DNA from: Rotaria sordida
Lineage: Eukaryota > Rotifera > Eurotatoria > Philodinida > Philodinidae
Assembly: GCA_905250125.1 (NCBI GenBank)
Contig: CAJNOL010000404.1
Coordinates: forward strand, 62,001 to 126,000
Reading direction: 5' to 3'
Length of the DNA stretch: 64,000 bases
Part shown: positions 37,428 to 49,500 of the stretch, piece by piece
Numbering within the stretch: the first letter of the stretch is position 1
Layout: each line of letters begins with the position of its first letter
Notes under the pieces: model-generated
Database searches by the model: none
What the model saw: the letters and a program-made list of their open reading frames with translations, nothing else
Told to the model about the DNA's origin: nothing
Translations under genes and position numbers: made by a program

Positions 37428-37699
37428 CTCTACAAGATACTCTAAAAGTCACTGCAGTTTTTTCTTGTTTTCATCTGTAATCTTTACTTGACACAATCAC
37501 AAAGTTCTTTTGCAAAGCGTTTTCTACAAGGAATGTTCATAGAAATTTAATAAAAGACTTAGTTGAATTCGTTTTCTTATTTCCAGTGTATATATTCAAG
37601 TTTTCCAGAAAATTTGACATTGCATTCATATCTTTGGCATTCTACCTTTTGCATAAAGCTGAAGAGAAGAATATGGGAATGGTTAGGTTCCCAGGACGA

Positions 37700-37850
37700 G
37701 CATTACGACAGTCGTACACGATCGTATACGATCATATTTCGTCGCATTACTTGACGCCAGAATTATGACCGCGAATCGTCGTGTCGTATACAACGTCTAT
37801 ATGACCACTGTAAACAATCGTACACGGTCGTATACAATGTCGGTTGCTAT
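37700..37850. repeat. Short palindromic CGTACACGATCGTATACGAT repeat
   Basis: TCGTACACGATCGTATACGA and diverged copies (TCGTGTCGTATACAACG; TCGTACACGGTCGTATACAA) recur over about 150 bases. It is low in coding potential despite several overlapping 60-70-aa frames. Confidence 0.5.
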
Positions 37851-38261
37851 CTTATTTCACAAGAGCTTTTCGTACCTCCCCCTCATCCTCTCTCTCTCTC
37901 ACTCCTCAAGCACAATGAATACGAGCTATTTCTATAAAAATAGACACAAGTATATTTTTAATCCATTGATATTTGCGTTTCTATAAGCTGTTGAATCAAA
38001 CCTAAATAGAAATAAAAATAATAATTTTATTTTAATTTGATATCTATATTTCGATAAGCGATTGGACCAAACCTAAATAAAAAAGTAAATAAATTAAACT
38101 CTTTGACTATCAGTTATGATGTTCACTCACTAGATTTGAATTATTATCTTTTGGTGCATATCTGAAAAAGATACTAAAAGTTAGAAGACTACTTCTAACA
38201 TCTCGACTGGGTGGAATTTAAGCACAATAAAAAGATTCATGAAAATGTAGACTAGTTAAGG

Positions 38262-38346
38262 GTGGGTGTGGATGTGAATTAGAGAATCGATAAGACCTAC
38301 ACTCTCATACCGACACCCACACCCTGCCACACTCACACTCTTACCC
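38262..38346. repeat. Inverted TGTGGG-like tract
   Basis: A G-strand arm (GGGTGGGTGTGGATGTGAAT) and a C-strand arm (CGACACCCACACCCTGCC, then ACACTCACACTCTTACCC) face each other across about 40 bases, so the tract can fold back. The repeat resembles the TGTGGG telomeric hexamer reported for bdelloid rotifers. Confidence 0.55.
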
Positions 38347-38639
38347 ATTGGAGCCCTGTGGAGCCGCTCTTTCTTAACTCCGATTTCAATTCCGAAAATT
38401 TTTTCGCATAAATTGGTGACAGCTTACCTATGCAGCAATGTCATTTATTTTGTGGATATCTTCCCCTGTTTTTGGGCAGTTTCTGGTTCTCAAAGAGGGT
38501 TCGACCAATCCGCATGAATTTCTTACAATGCATAGAGCGCCTAAAAAAGGGAGATACTTGCTTGAGGAGAAAAAAATTTGAGCCATATTTTTGCGATTTT
38601 CTCGAAAAAACTCTGGCTTTATAAGGGAATATATCCGGC

Positions 38640-38739
38640 NNNNNNNNNNNNNNNNNNNNNNNNNNNNNNNNNNNNNNNNNNNNNNNNNNNNNNNNNNNNN
38701 NNNNNNNNNNNNNNNNNNNNNNNNNNNNNNNNNNNNNNN
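38640..38739. other. Assembly gap, 100 N
   Basis: Exactly 100 undetermined bases, the usual placeholder for a scaffold gap of unknown size. Three open frames run across it only because N codons do not stop; they are artefacts. Confidence 0.99.
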
Positions 38740-39015
38740 TTTTGGTGATCAAAACAAAATGCCAACCCGATATATGAGAATGCATGAAAGGAGAAAGAGA
38801 TAAAGTTATAACTGCGAAGTAGCCAAAATGTCAAATTGCACAGACGAAAATGTAACCATACATCAATATATAAGTTGTATATCACAATTAATATACAATG
38901 TATTTTATTGATGATGAATGCGAATGCAAAGATATAATGAAAAAAGAAAACTTGTGAAAATACATAAACTTTAGAAGAAGATTTAGTTTGGTGAAGTACC
39001 ATTGGAAAAACTGTA

Positions 39016-42000
39016 TTATGATTGGCTTTGATCGGTTTTGTCAGAATGTCTATCGGCGTTGTCTTCCGTAGTTTCCAACGTTCCAGTAGCAACTGCATCG
39101 TTAGTTTCTATAATAAACAAATATACAACAATTCAAATAACAGCAAAATTCTAGCAGAGACTTCGAAAACCATTTTCTTATTCTAAACATCTATTCTTCT
39201 TTGAAAAACTGTTTTAAATATGATCTTGCTAAGCTGAATGATCGATATTCTCAAATTTGCCAGATAAAGAGATCTCACAATTACCATTTAGCAAAATTGA
39301 GAATAAATTAGAGTGTTGCTTTAGAATGAAGCTAGCGCGAATTTGTCGAACGCTAATGTTCAGTTTTTTAGGTGAAAAACGAGAATACTTTGTTGAGAAT
39401 TGACTGAAACATACCTGTCTGTTCAACATTATGCGGTTCGCCTTCATTGGATTCGATTTTTTCAGGCTTAACTTCGTCGCGTATGTCATTTTCTGGTTGG
39501 TTAGCATCCAATTTATGATGTGTGACGACGTGACTATGTGTTGTTGTTTTTCCGTATGTGGTTGAATGACCATGACTATCCTTATGTGGTTCATGGGCAT
39601 CAGATTTGCGTCGTGGGCTATGCGCAGCAGCTTTTCCGTGTTTGTTCGCATGATCATGAGTATTGTCTTTTGGTTCATGAGCATTAGAATTGCGACGCGG
39701 ACTATGTGTACCAGTTTTTCCATGTGTGTCTGATTGACCATGGGTATCCTGATGTGATTCATGAGCATTGGAATTGCGACGAGAACTATGCGTAGCAGCT
39801 TTTCCATGCGTGTTCGCCTGTTCACGAGCATTGGAATTTCGACGCGGACTAGGTGCACCAGCTTTTCCATGTATATTTGATTGACCATGAGCATCCTGAT
39901 GTGATTCATGAGCATCGGATTTGCGTCGTGGGCTATGCGTAGCAGCTTTTCCGTGTTTATTCGCATGGTCATGAGTATCATCTTTTGGTTCATGAGCATT
40001 AGAATTGCGACGCGGAGTATGTGTACCAGCTTTTCCATGTGTGTCTGATTGACCATGGGTATCCTGATGTGATTCATGAGCATTGGAATTGCGACGAGGA
40101 CTATGCGTAGCAGCTTTTCCATGCGTGTTCGCATGTTCATGAGCATTAGAATTTCGACGTGGACTGTGCCCACCAGCTTTTCCATGTGTGTTCGTGTGAC
40201 TATGTATTGTTGTTTTTCCGTGTGTATCCTGTTGTAATTCATCAGCATTAGATTTACGTCGAGGACTTCGATTAACAGCTTTGACATGCGTTGCTGTTTT
40301 TCCGTGCGAATCCGTATGTGTGTGTGCTTTAGAAGGAGAATGGATGTTCGTTGTAGTCGTAGCTTCAGAAGGTTTAGCTGACTCATTTGCATGGTCATCA
40401 GCAGTTGCTATATAAAAGAACTGGTATATTATGCTTGAGTTACCCCATAGGATTCTAGGATTTGTTTGTAAATACTATTTTCATTTTTTTCAAACGATTA
40501 AAAGATATTGAGTTCATATTTTGACTGCTGATAGAGAGCTATTAGATTATCTATGAAGTAAAATATTTAATAAAACGTACTGCGTAGCACGTTTACAAGA
40601 TTGGCGCATGCGTTTCTTCGAGACAGAGTGCGTTTCACAGTATTTTTACTTAGATGGAACGCGTTTTGCTGCCTTGAATTTTCAAAACGATATGAAACGC
40701 TTCTTTTTGAGATTACGTTTCGAAGTATTTCCGAAATGAAAAGCTATTAAACTCATTAAGTCGACAAGAAGAGCATTGTACACAGCCATAATTCGAAGAA
40801 AACGCGAAACAGGTTCTTTTAAAATGCATTTTGAATTGTTTACACTTCGAATGATGCAAAACTGATCTCCTTTGTTAGAGCATCTCATACCAATTCATCT
40901 TCGAAAAGCATGTGAGTTAAGAAAAGTCAACGCAGATATTATTTTAGAAATTATGCGAGATGATTTTACAAATAGTTGACCGATCGCATTGTTTTTGATC
41001 CTCAAGATGGCGGTCCAAGCCTTCTTTAGTCAAGATCAGAATCAAATTCTTCTAAAACTTACGCGAATTACGTTGTTTTCTAAGACTGTTTTGAAGTTAG
41101 GCTAGTATTGAACATTAGAGTGTATCTATAATTATCTTCTGTTAGAAAACTCATTTCACTACGTTTTCATGCAAAGAAAACGTGTTTCGTAGCATTGAAT
41201 CAAAAATTCTGTTAAATATTGAAGAATTTGAAGAAATTCAGTAGAGACTGATGCAAAAATAATCCGTAGGACAGGTTAACGTTGTTGTGTGAAAAAAAGT
41301 ATCTTTGCGCAATTTACAATGTATAATAATAATCATTGTGAATTTATGTATGGACTGCCTTATAGTGACTGATTAAATACTCTCCGAAACACGACTAGAA
41401 TATCACTTTCGTTCGTATACTATCGATGTCTGTAAGTGCGGCTTGTTGTTAAAAGAGGTTCGAATTACAGAAAAAATATTCTTGTAATTATGAATGCACT
41501 TGTATTTAGTGATCATGGATTTACATTTACAAAAAGTCATTAAATCCAACAGAACTTTTGCAAATTTTGCAAAGTTAAGATTTAAATTTTTTTGAATTTA
41601 AATTTACAAAATTTTATCTTTTTAGAATTTTTAATCCAATTATATGAAATTAAATTCATTTTAATTGGGTATTTAAACTTTAAAAAAATAAAATTTTACA
41701 AATTTAAATTTCTAAAAGTTCAATTTAAGGTAAATTGACTGGAAAATGACACTCACTTGGATAGAAGCAACAAAAAGAATATCATTTTTCATAATTTATT
41801 CAGACATGAAACAAAATTTATTCGAATCATAAATTTGTATGAGATATGTAAATAAGAATAGAATGAACACTTATATCATTCGACTATTTTAGTTGAACGG
41901 TTTGTGTGGATGTCTTCTACTCTTATGTTCTTGTGTTCGAATCCACCTCTTAAATTTATCAAAACTAATATAAGTTAACTCTATAACTCTATGAACTAAT

Positions 42001-42752
42001 GTAAATGAGTATATAGATCGCATCTGCAAGTTGAGTTCTGCGAAGTACTTGATGGTTTTTTTTTCTGTCTTCCAAAGTATGCGATACTGCAGATTCAGAA
42101 ATACTACGAAATGCTTTTAAGAAACAATCGTTCCACAACGTTTATTTTAGCAGATGCGGAACGCGTTTTTTTTTCGCAGAAATTTACGCCATGGGTAGCA
42201 CTATCTCCAAATGATTCGTCCGTCTATTCAGATTTGATCAAAATATGAGCTATTCTACACGCAGAATTTTAATAATTGTTATTTGAAAAAGTTTTTTTTT
42301 ACACAATCTCTGATGAAGTTCTAATGCAAATCTCATGTGAGGACATGTTACTAAAAAAAGAAAAGTATAAGGCTAAAAGGATCCGAATAATCGATGCACT
42401 CAACTGAATAGGTGCAAATTGTGAATAAATTCTTTTTGTTATCTCATTTGAAGAACCAATAAATGAGAATAAAGAACCTGTATTCAACCAGGATTATTTC
42501 TCAAGGAGCAGTATGTGCAAGCGGGAGTCCTCGTAGTCCGAATTCGCTATCTAGCCTAGAATCTGTACCTGGATGAGCAATTTTCACATGTGCGTCAACA
42601 TGAGCATGTTTTTCTGCATCTGACTTGCGACGTGTATTGGTGTGTTTGTGAGCTTCTGTTGTTTGATGTGTATCATTGATTGTTCCATTATTTCTAGTCA
42701 AATCCTTAGCCTTATCAGATGATTTGTCATGGGTAGAGGTTGTTGAAGACAT
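39016..42752 (-). CDS. Histidine-rich SPRR-repeat protein, three exons, 422 aa
   Basis: Exons 42569-42752, 39415-40407 and 39016-39107 are joined by GT-AG introns (2161 and 307 bp), both in phase 1, giving exactly 423 codons. The protein is hydrophilic throughout, without signal peptide, membrane segment or long hydrophobic stretch. Exon 2 holds seven or more 28-residue repeats of the form HGKAATHSPRRNSNAHE then SHQDTHGQSDT, some shortened to 21. Nine copies of (S/T)(P/S)RR(N/K)S occur. SPRR belongs to the S/T-P-K/R-K/R class of DNA minor-groove motifs known from histone H1 and sperm histones, and RR.S is a PKA-type site. His is the most striking residue. The C-terminus is acidic (ETTEDNADRHSDKTDQ). 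I recognise no family; chromatin, metal-binding or desiccation-related disordered roles are all open. Confidence 0.8.
39500..40320 (-). repeat. 84-bp coding tandem repeats with a roughly 315-bp higher-order unit
   Basis: The nucleotide repeat underlies the 28-residue protein repeat. In coding order the pattern is three 28-aa units plus one 21-aa unit (HGKAGAPSPRRNSNAREQAN), followed by three further 28-aa units in the same order. The later units match the earlier ones almost base for base, so a recent internal duplication is likely. Indels are multiples of three. Confidence 0.8.
40408..42568 (-). other. Large first intron of the SPRR-repeat gene
   Basis: A 2.16-kb AT-rich intron. A stretch at 41570-41740 is built from AAATTTAAATTT-like words. 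No exon-like sequence was seen; the 60-68-aa frames here are random. Confidence 0.6.
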
Positions 42753-42936
42753 TGTATTGTTTGCAATCTATTTGAATAAAGTAACGATTGAAGTTTGAAT
42801 GATGGCTTTTTATACGACAAAAAGCACGTGATTGTTGTTGACGAGAATAAATGAATTGCTTCTCAAGGACTCACACAACTTCTTCTAGATGATGTTTTGC
42901 GTCGCAACGGTAAATTGCGCGAGTTTTTTTTGGCAG

Positions 42937-43060
42937 AAGGAAGATGAAGAAGAAGAGGAACGAGCAAAAGAAGAAGAAGGAGAACGAACAAAAGGTGAAG
43001 AAGAAAAAGAAGAAGAAGAAAAACGAACGAACAAAAGAAGAAAAAGTCGACATGCAAATC
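42937..43060 (+). repeat. GAA-rich purine tract upstream of the SPRR-repeat gene
   Basis: About 120 bases almost purely of GAAGAA/GAGGAA/AAAAGAAG words, including three loose copies of a GAACGAACAAAAG block. It lies about 190 bp upstream of the SPRR-gene ATG. Lys/Glu frames on plus and Phe/Leu frames on minus are translations of the tract. Confidence 0.65.
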
Positions 43061-44438
43061 GTCTTGCATTACTTATTTAATCTAAATTACTATATTTTAT
43101 TCTCGAATGTTCGGGCATTGACATAACAGTTGAAGACAAATAATTGTTTATACTTTAGGATCGCTATTACTGTTCAATGTAGAGCTACGATAGTCTACAC
43201 TTGTTAATTATTGCACCTTTTAGAAGCGTCTTTACGTGGAATAGTTGACGCATACGTCCTACATTCAGAGAATTGATTGTCAAGCAGTCACATTCTCAAC
43301 CGATACAGAAAAGAAAAAAATACTATATGAACGAAGTGATGAAAGAGAAGGAAAACAAGGATTATGTGAGGCAAATATGATCATACACAGTACAAGTCAT
43401 TGATCGCCAATGTTGAAAGTGAGATAGGGTAGAAACGACCGATCTTTTGAACAGTCGAAAAACTCATTTTACAAGAAGAAACATGTATCATTCTCTATAT
43501 ATGCTGCATATCACAGATATTAACACATACGGTACAATATGATTAAGATCATCTATTAATGCTCAAAAATGTGCGATGTCATAATACGATATCAGAACGA
43601 ACGTCATTTCATAATCTTGAGAATGTGGGTGTGTGAGTGTGTGAGTATGGGTAGGTGTCGATGTGGATGTGAGTGTGGGTGTGAGCGAGGTGGGTGTCTG
43701 TGTCGGTGTCAGGGAAACACACCCACACCTTACTAACTCTACAATTATGAGAGGCAGAGGAAGGAAAATATTCTCACAACTTCCTTCAGCTGAACATATC
43801 AAATAGTGCAATAGATTCATCAATCCAAGTAACATATCTATTAACCTAGTTATATAGTTATAGGGAAGCCTCTGCGTTACTTCTGAGTCAGATCACTTAT
43901 TGATTCAAAGAAACGATTTATTAATGGAGCAACGTAGCACGAGATACCACATACTTCTCGATAGAGATTTTTAACATTTAATGCTTTTGAATTTCTATTT
44001 TCCTTTATTTTTCCTCGTCAAGTATATATTTTTCGAATTTTTCTCGTCTGAATTTTGAGAGACATATTATAGTGAAGATATGTAAAATATTGATCAAAAG
44101 CATAGTAAATGTGATAGGAACATTGTATTCCAGTTACTTATTCAATGCTTCAATGGATAATATGATAGTAATGTGATGATTAAATAAATCAATTTACATT
44201 ATGAATTTTTTAATATTTTCCTTCTTTTTTTGAATGACAATATCGACGAACATGTAGCTTTTGACAACAAGTAATTGATATCAGCATAAAAGCAACAAAG
44301 ACAACATGGCTCAAGCTATTTGAATATCAATGTGAAACAAAGATGAAAAAGCTTAGTGATTACATGAAGTTTGATAATGAAAAGTGTTAAGCAATATAGT
44401 GCTTGATTAAACAAATGTAATTCTGTCTGTTTTTTAAA
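43061..44438. other. Noncoding region between the SPRR gene and the two-TM cluster
   Basis: No gene supported. A G/T tract at 43622-43724 (GTGGGTGTGTGAGTGTGTGA and onward) ends in a short complementary CACACCCACACC, another degenerate TGTGGG-like tract; the 90-aa minus frame over it is Thr/Pro low-complexity. Confidence 0.5.
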
Positions 44439-46292
44439 TCATGATTGAACAGCAACTCGACGAGAACGAATACGCTTTTTCATCCATCGATAAAGCCATA
44501 TGACATTCCAGGTAATGAATCGTAAGCCAATCGTAAGACCACCATAGAGACCAAGTACTGATGTAGCCACGTACAAGAGATTATTGCGTGTGACATATTC
44601 AAAATTGCAATGAGTTGGTGCACATGCAGCAAAATAATCTTCGTATGATACACTATATTTCCATTCTTCGAGAAAGTATTCGTCCAAAAGTGTACCGATT
44701 GAAGTGTTCTTTGGAAAACGTGAAGGTGTTGAGTTGTCTAATGGGGATATATTTATGGGTAATACTGTGGGTGGAATGAAATTAATAGGTGGTGATCCAT
44801 CCATTTGTGTGTAGTATTCAAGATAAGTAAGAATGGTAGAAATGCAACTTGATGAGAAGAAACATTCAAGTGTGGACATGCGGAGTCCATCATAGGGTAA
44901 ACATCCAACTACAAGACCGGGTAAAAAAAGACCTGGTGGACCGATTCGTAGTGGTTCTTGACATGCTCCCGAAATCATACAATTGCAGGTACTATTAGTG
45001 AATACGCGAGGTACACTTCGAATGAGATAACCATCCGATTCGTCACCATATTCCAACAACCAATCAGTATTGAAGGTTGTCGGCAAAAAACTCAAGTGAA
45101 ACATTTCTAGTAGGAAATATTGAAATCGTTGAAATCCATTTTGTATTTGGCGAATTTGGTAGACGATACTTTCGGTTATTTCCAATGAACTTCGAGGCAA
45201 TACAGTTGCGCTTAGCATCGATTGTCGATTGAATTTGTTCAATTCTACATTGGCACTCTTTATTAATTCTTCACACATCCATCTCAAAATTTGAAAATGC
45301 TTGCTGAGAAGAGATCGATCAAGCTGTAGATGGCTGTTTGCAGAGGGTCCATATCCATATAATAGTGTTGTCCATGTTGTATTGATAAATGCACTCGAAC
45401 AGATCTGAACAATGCATCACATGAAAAATCTTATAAATCAGTAAATTACAGATAATATCATATGCAACAGCACTTAGAGGTCTAAAAAAGCTAAGTTTAA
45501 TATGCTGTCGTTTTATAAAAGATCTTCCTATCTTCAGTAAGTAGCATTATGTGTCGGTATCAGCTAACAATCAAGAGCTCTCTATGTTTGAAAATCATAC
45601 AAACTATAAGTGTATTTTTCTGCGTCCTTGCATATAAATAAGCAGGCTGATCCGATTTGGCAGCGTTGTGGGTGTGAACTTATCGTCATGGAAAGTTTTT
45701 GTTTTTTCCAGTGGCGCCAAAAATTTTTCCTGCGTCCGGTGTCAAAAAAGTTTTTTATTCTCTCCCAAAAAATACCACAACGGTCTACTTCCTTCCCTTG
45801 TCCTATGTTGGCTGTCTTAGGTCGGTTCCGTAAATAATGTTTCATATTCCAAGAGAAGCCTCATTCTCATATGATGAACTACTCTCTACTACTGCTGCAT
45901 AGAGAAATGGTGCTCATACGCATATGAATATCATCGATCCACATAAATTACCTGGTGAAATTTGAACTTGATAGATATGAAACTACTGAGTGATGGAGTA
46001 GCCTTTTGGCAATAACATGAGAGTGTGTCTGGATATGTTTGTTGAAGTTGTTCAAATGTAGAAAGTGAAGGTGACAGTACCGTTTTGGAGACATTGATTA
46101 CACTGAAACCATTTAAAAGGGCAAGTATTGTCACGATTGCACTGAGTAAAACAACATAGATTCGACTTGATGTAAGTGCCACCTCTTCGCGATCTGGTTT
46201 TTGACTAATGGAACATTCTTTTCTGAACAGATTCATTTTGACCAAATGTTTCTTTGTTTCAATTCTTAGTTTATTCAGTTGATGTAATAGAT
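44439..46292 (-). CDS. Two-TM cysteine-rich family, copy A
   Basis: Exon 45952-46292 (ATG at 46236) joins exon 44439-45404 in phase 0, giving 416 aa. TM1 is RIYVVLLSAIVTILALLNGF, followed by TYPDTLSCYC. Exon 2 opens with ICSSAF, then LPTTFNTDW, a Cys-rich ectodomain (CNCMISGACQE, GCLPYDGLR, LECFFSSSC) and, just before TM2, YFAACAPTHCNFEY. TM2 is YVATSVLGLYGGLTIGLRFI with a short basic tail. One TM near each end with a Cys-rich loop recalls DEG/ENaC channels, and the GLYGGL stretch before the last helix resembles their pre-TM2 glycine motif, but this is speculative. Copies B and D follow on the same strand. An acceptor at 46293-46294 implies an upstream exon, probably 5' UTR. Confidence 0.8.
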
Positions 46293-46555
46293 CTAAGAAA
46301 AAACAAAAGACAAAACAAATCATTCTATTATGAAAATGTGTCTATCGGAAATAAGATGTATGCGTCGCATGGTTATAATCTCAAATTCGAATCTATCAAG
46401 TTTGGTTCATAGAAAGAGAAATTTTCACGAACTGAATAGCATATTTATTCATATATTCCTTGTGTCCTGAATTATACATAAGAAAAGGAAAATTGTTTTG
46501 ATAAAATTATTGTATTGAATTAGATGTAACCACTTAAGTTTTATAAACACGATAG

Positions 46556-49500
46556 TTAAACAGTGTTGAAGCTTATGGTGAGAAAAGTGAATCTCCACTT
46601 CCTGGCGTAGTCATAGATCGTGGCAGACATGTCAACATATTCTTTTAAAAATTTAGACCGCAAACTTTTATATTGTCGAAGCATTTGGAGATCTTGCATC
46701 TGGTCGAAATCCACTAAATCCAAAAGTCTTTTTTCTTTTTCTGAATGTGATATATTATCTCGTGTCCCCGACACTCCTGAAGAGTATTTTCTTGAGCTTT
46801 GATTGAATCATGATAAACATAATAAGAGTCTTCATATCTGTACAGAATCGGCTCCATCACACTTCAAATTGTATTTCGCACAGAATTGTGCTGAAAGTTT
46901 TTTGTTCAAAAATAGACGATGAAAGTGTCAATAATTTCTCATGCCATCACAAGCATAATTCACTATCCTCTAGATGAAAATTCTTTTTTGTCAAAAAGTC
47001 ACAGAGAAATGACCCAAAGATGTTCAATAGTTTTCTCATCTGCATGCTTACTACATAGTTTTGCTGTTAAGTACGAGATGTTTATTTACCTTCATGGCTA
47101 TCAGGCTGTCGATTATGGATATTTGCTCGACGTTGACGTTGATGAAGGATAATCCAGTAGAAAAGTTTTGCAACAACTGGAACAATAAGACGAAGACTAG
47201 TGACAAGACCACCAAACAGTCCACCGATAATTGCAACAATATAAACGCGATCCATTCGCTTTACGATTCTGTATGTACAGGTAGCAGCAGCACAACTATT
47301 ATAGTAGCCATCGAAGATTGAGCTCATTTTCCACTCTCCAACCATCAGCCGATTAAAAATGGTCTCAACTGTATCTTCCAGTAAGAACAATGACAAAGCT
47401 GAACTATTCAAAGGTTTGATATTAAGAGTAGCTGAAGGTAGTGCCAGTCGTTTAGGCATATCAACATTGAACATGGAGAGAAGAATATTCAAACAGGTCT
47501 GATTGAAGAAGCAGCGTAAATCAGAATTCAAGATTGATTCGAAAGGATTGCATGACTTGATTAGACCAGGTACTCTCCAGACTACTGTATCCACTGTGCA
47601 ATTGTCGCCGTACTGACACAAAAATTGACCTCCAGACCATAAAGGATCTGGACAATCAAATGCAACACTACAAGCGCAGACGTTAAATGCCGAAGGAGCA
47701 GGAGAGTATCGTCGCAACAAAGGCTTGCCATTCACTACTAATGATTGAAAACGCATACCATTCAGAAATCCAGACGCAGCAATAAATTTTCGGAGGATTG
47801 TGATAAACATCGTATCGTTCATCTTTAAATTCACCAGAAATGCGGTAATTATGGATTCTATACGTGCTTCAAATATGCTTCCTTAATACAAGAGGATGAA
47901 ATAATCTTTAGAATCAAATCAAAAGATTTGCAATATCTAGCAGGTTTCCATGACCTCACTAGTTTCTATCATCTAACATGGAAGCAGAGAGAAATATATC
48001 AAATGAGTTAGAAAACTGAATCCTAACAAGTAGAAGATATCAATGAAGAACAAACCCAGTTCTTTCAAACTATATTTATAAGTATATAATCAGACTTTTG
48101 AAAATGGGACTACTCGATTTTAAACTTTTTTGACTTGCTTCTTCCTTGTCATCGTTTGTCATTTTCTCTCAAATGCTTCGCCTCACCATGGGTGGCATTA
48201 TTGTTTGACAGAAACCTATTTTCTGTACACTAATAGATCGATTCTTTGACTGTCCGCACCATTATTCAGAACTATATCGCTCACTGTCTTTATCCTTGCA
48301 AAGAACCAACAGAATATCGCCTAAGAATCCTAATCAAAATTTTTCTTTTTTTATCCCTTTCATTAGAACATGAGTCGTATCGGTTTTATCTGAAAAATGG
48401 AGTTACTTGTTAAAAATTGATCGTTAGTATAAGAAAACTAGCAGAATATAAGAACTTTTATATAGTCATATACGAGTGCACATCATCTGGAATAGTTGTT
48501 AAATTGTATCACAGAGTTCTGTAGCTATAGGCAGAGTGTGATGATTTTCGAATAAGTTCTGTTACGGTTTTCAACTTTTTTTCATGGAAAAGAGAGTAAA
48601 ACACTGATTGTATGAAAACCAATATATTGAGAAAATTTATTTCAGACCACAAACTCGCTAAAGCAATCGTTTGAACTTTATAAAAAGTTTCTAATATAAA
48701 TAAATGTAACAAAAGTCAATCACTGTCATATGTCTACAATACAATACAACATATACGCCATTTGACAGATGGATTTCTTATAAGCCTACTTTCGAATTCA
48801 CTGGAGCGATCGTCAAAATATTGTTTTGCAAAAAATGTCTTGATATTCCTCTTATGAGACTAATATGTCTTGAAAAGTGTTGTTGAGCTTGATGAAAATG
48901 GCACATCATTCAAGAGTGATAATTGTTTATCAACAAAATGATTCGTCATTGTATTTTCCTAGGATAACGATGATCTTAGTGTTGTCCGTCGGATGAAGGC
49001 CACTACCTGTGTCATCTAATATCGAGTCGCTGAAATTCAAGAACAATGTAGATCCGGGCAACTCTGAGGTTTTCCAAATAAAACTCAAGTTCATCTAGAT
49101 ACTGTACAATTGGAGTATGCATAAAGTCGTCTACTGATTGTCGAATAGCATTGACTTCAAACTATTGAAAACATTTGAGATCGGTATTCGATACATTTGT
49201 CGAAAAAGAAAAACTCTGGAATAAGAGTGAAGATTTATGTGAAAAAGTATTCTACTTACGAGAAAGTGCATTTGTGCTGATAAACTCATTCGTAATCAAT
49301 CCATCTTGAGTATCACTGACCGAGGTTTGAGCGTAAAAGCAGAGGAATGTAATGCCATAGAAGAAGGTAAACCCAGCAACGCGAAAGTCATCGTTTGAAA
49401 TATTGCGCCTATCTGATTCATTAGAGAATCGGATCGTAAAGAAGCCATCGAGCCAAATGGGATGCAAAAAGTCACTTGTGCAAATCTGTAAATGAAAAAT

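Noticed and set aside
38441..39098. Three ORFs spanning the N gap
   Set aside because: They stay open only because N codons cannot stop.
39229..40398. 389-aa minus-strand ORF, Met/Leu/Arg-rich
   Set aside because: It is a frame shadow. The neighbouring frame has matching splice phases at both ends, joins to exons on either side and gives coherent repeats.
41900..41965. tRNA-like GTTCGAATCCAC sequence
   Set aside because: No five-pair T stem and no matching acceptor or anticodon arms nearby.
42863..43069. Phe/Leu-rich minus ORFs and Lys/Glu plus ORFs
   Set aside because: Translations of the GAA purine tract on the two strands.
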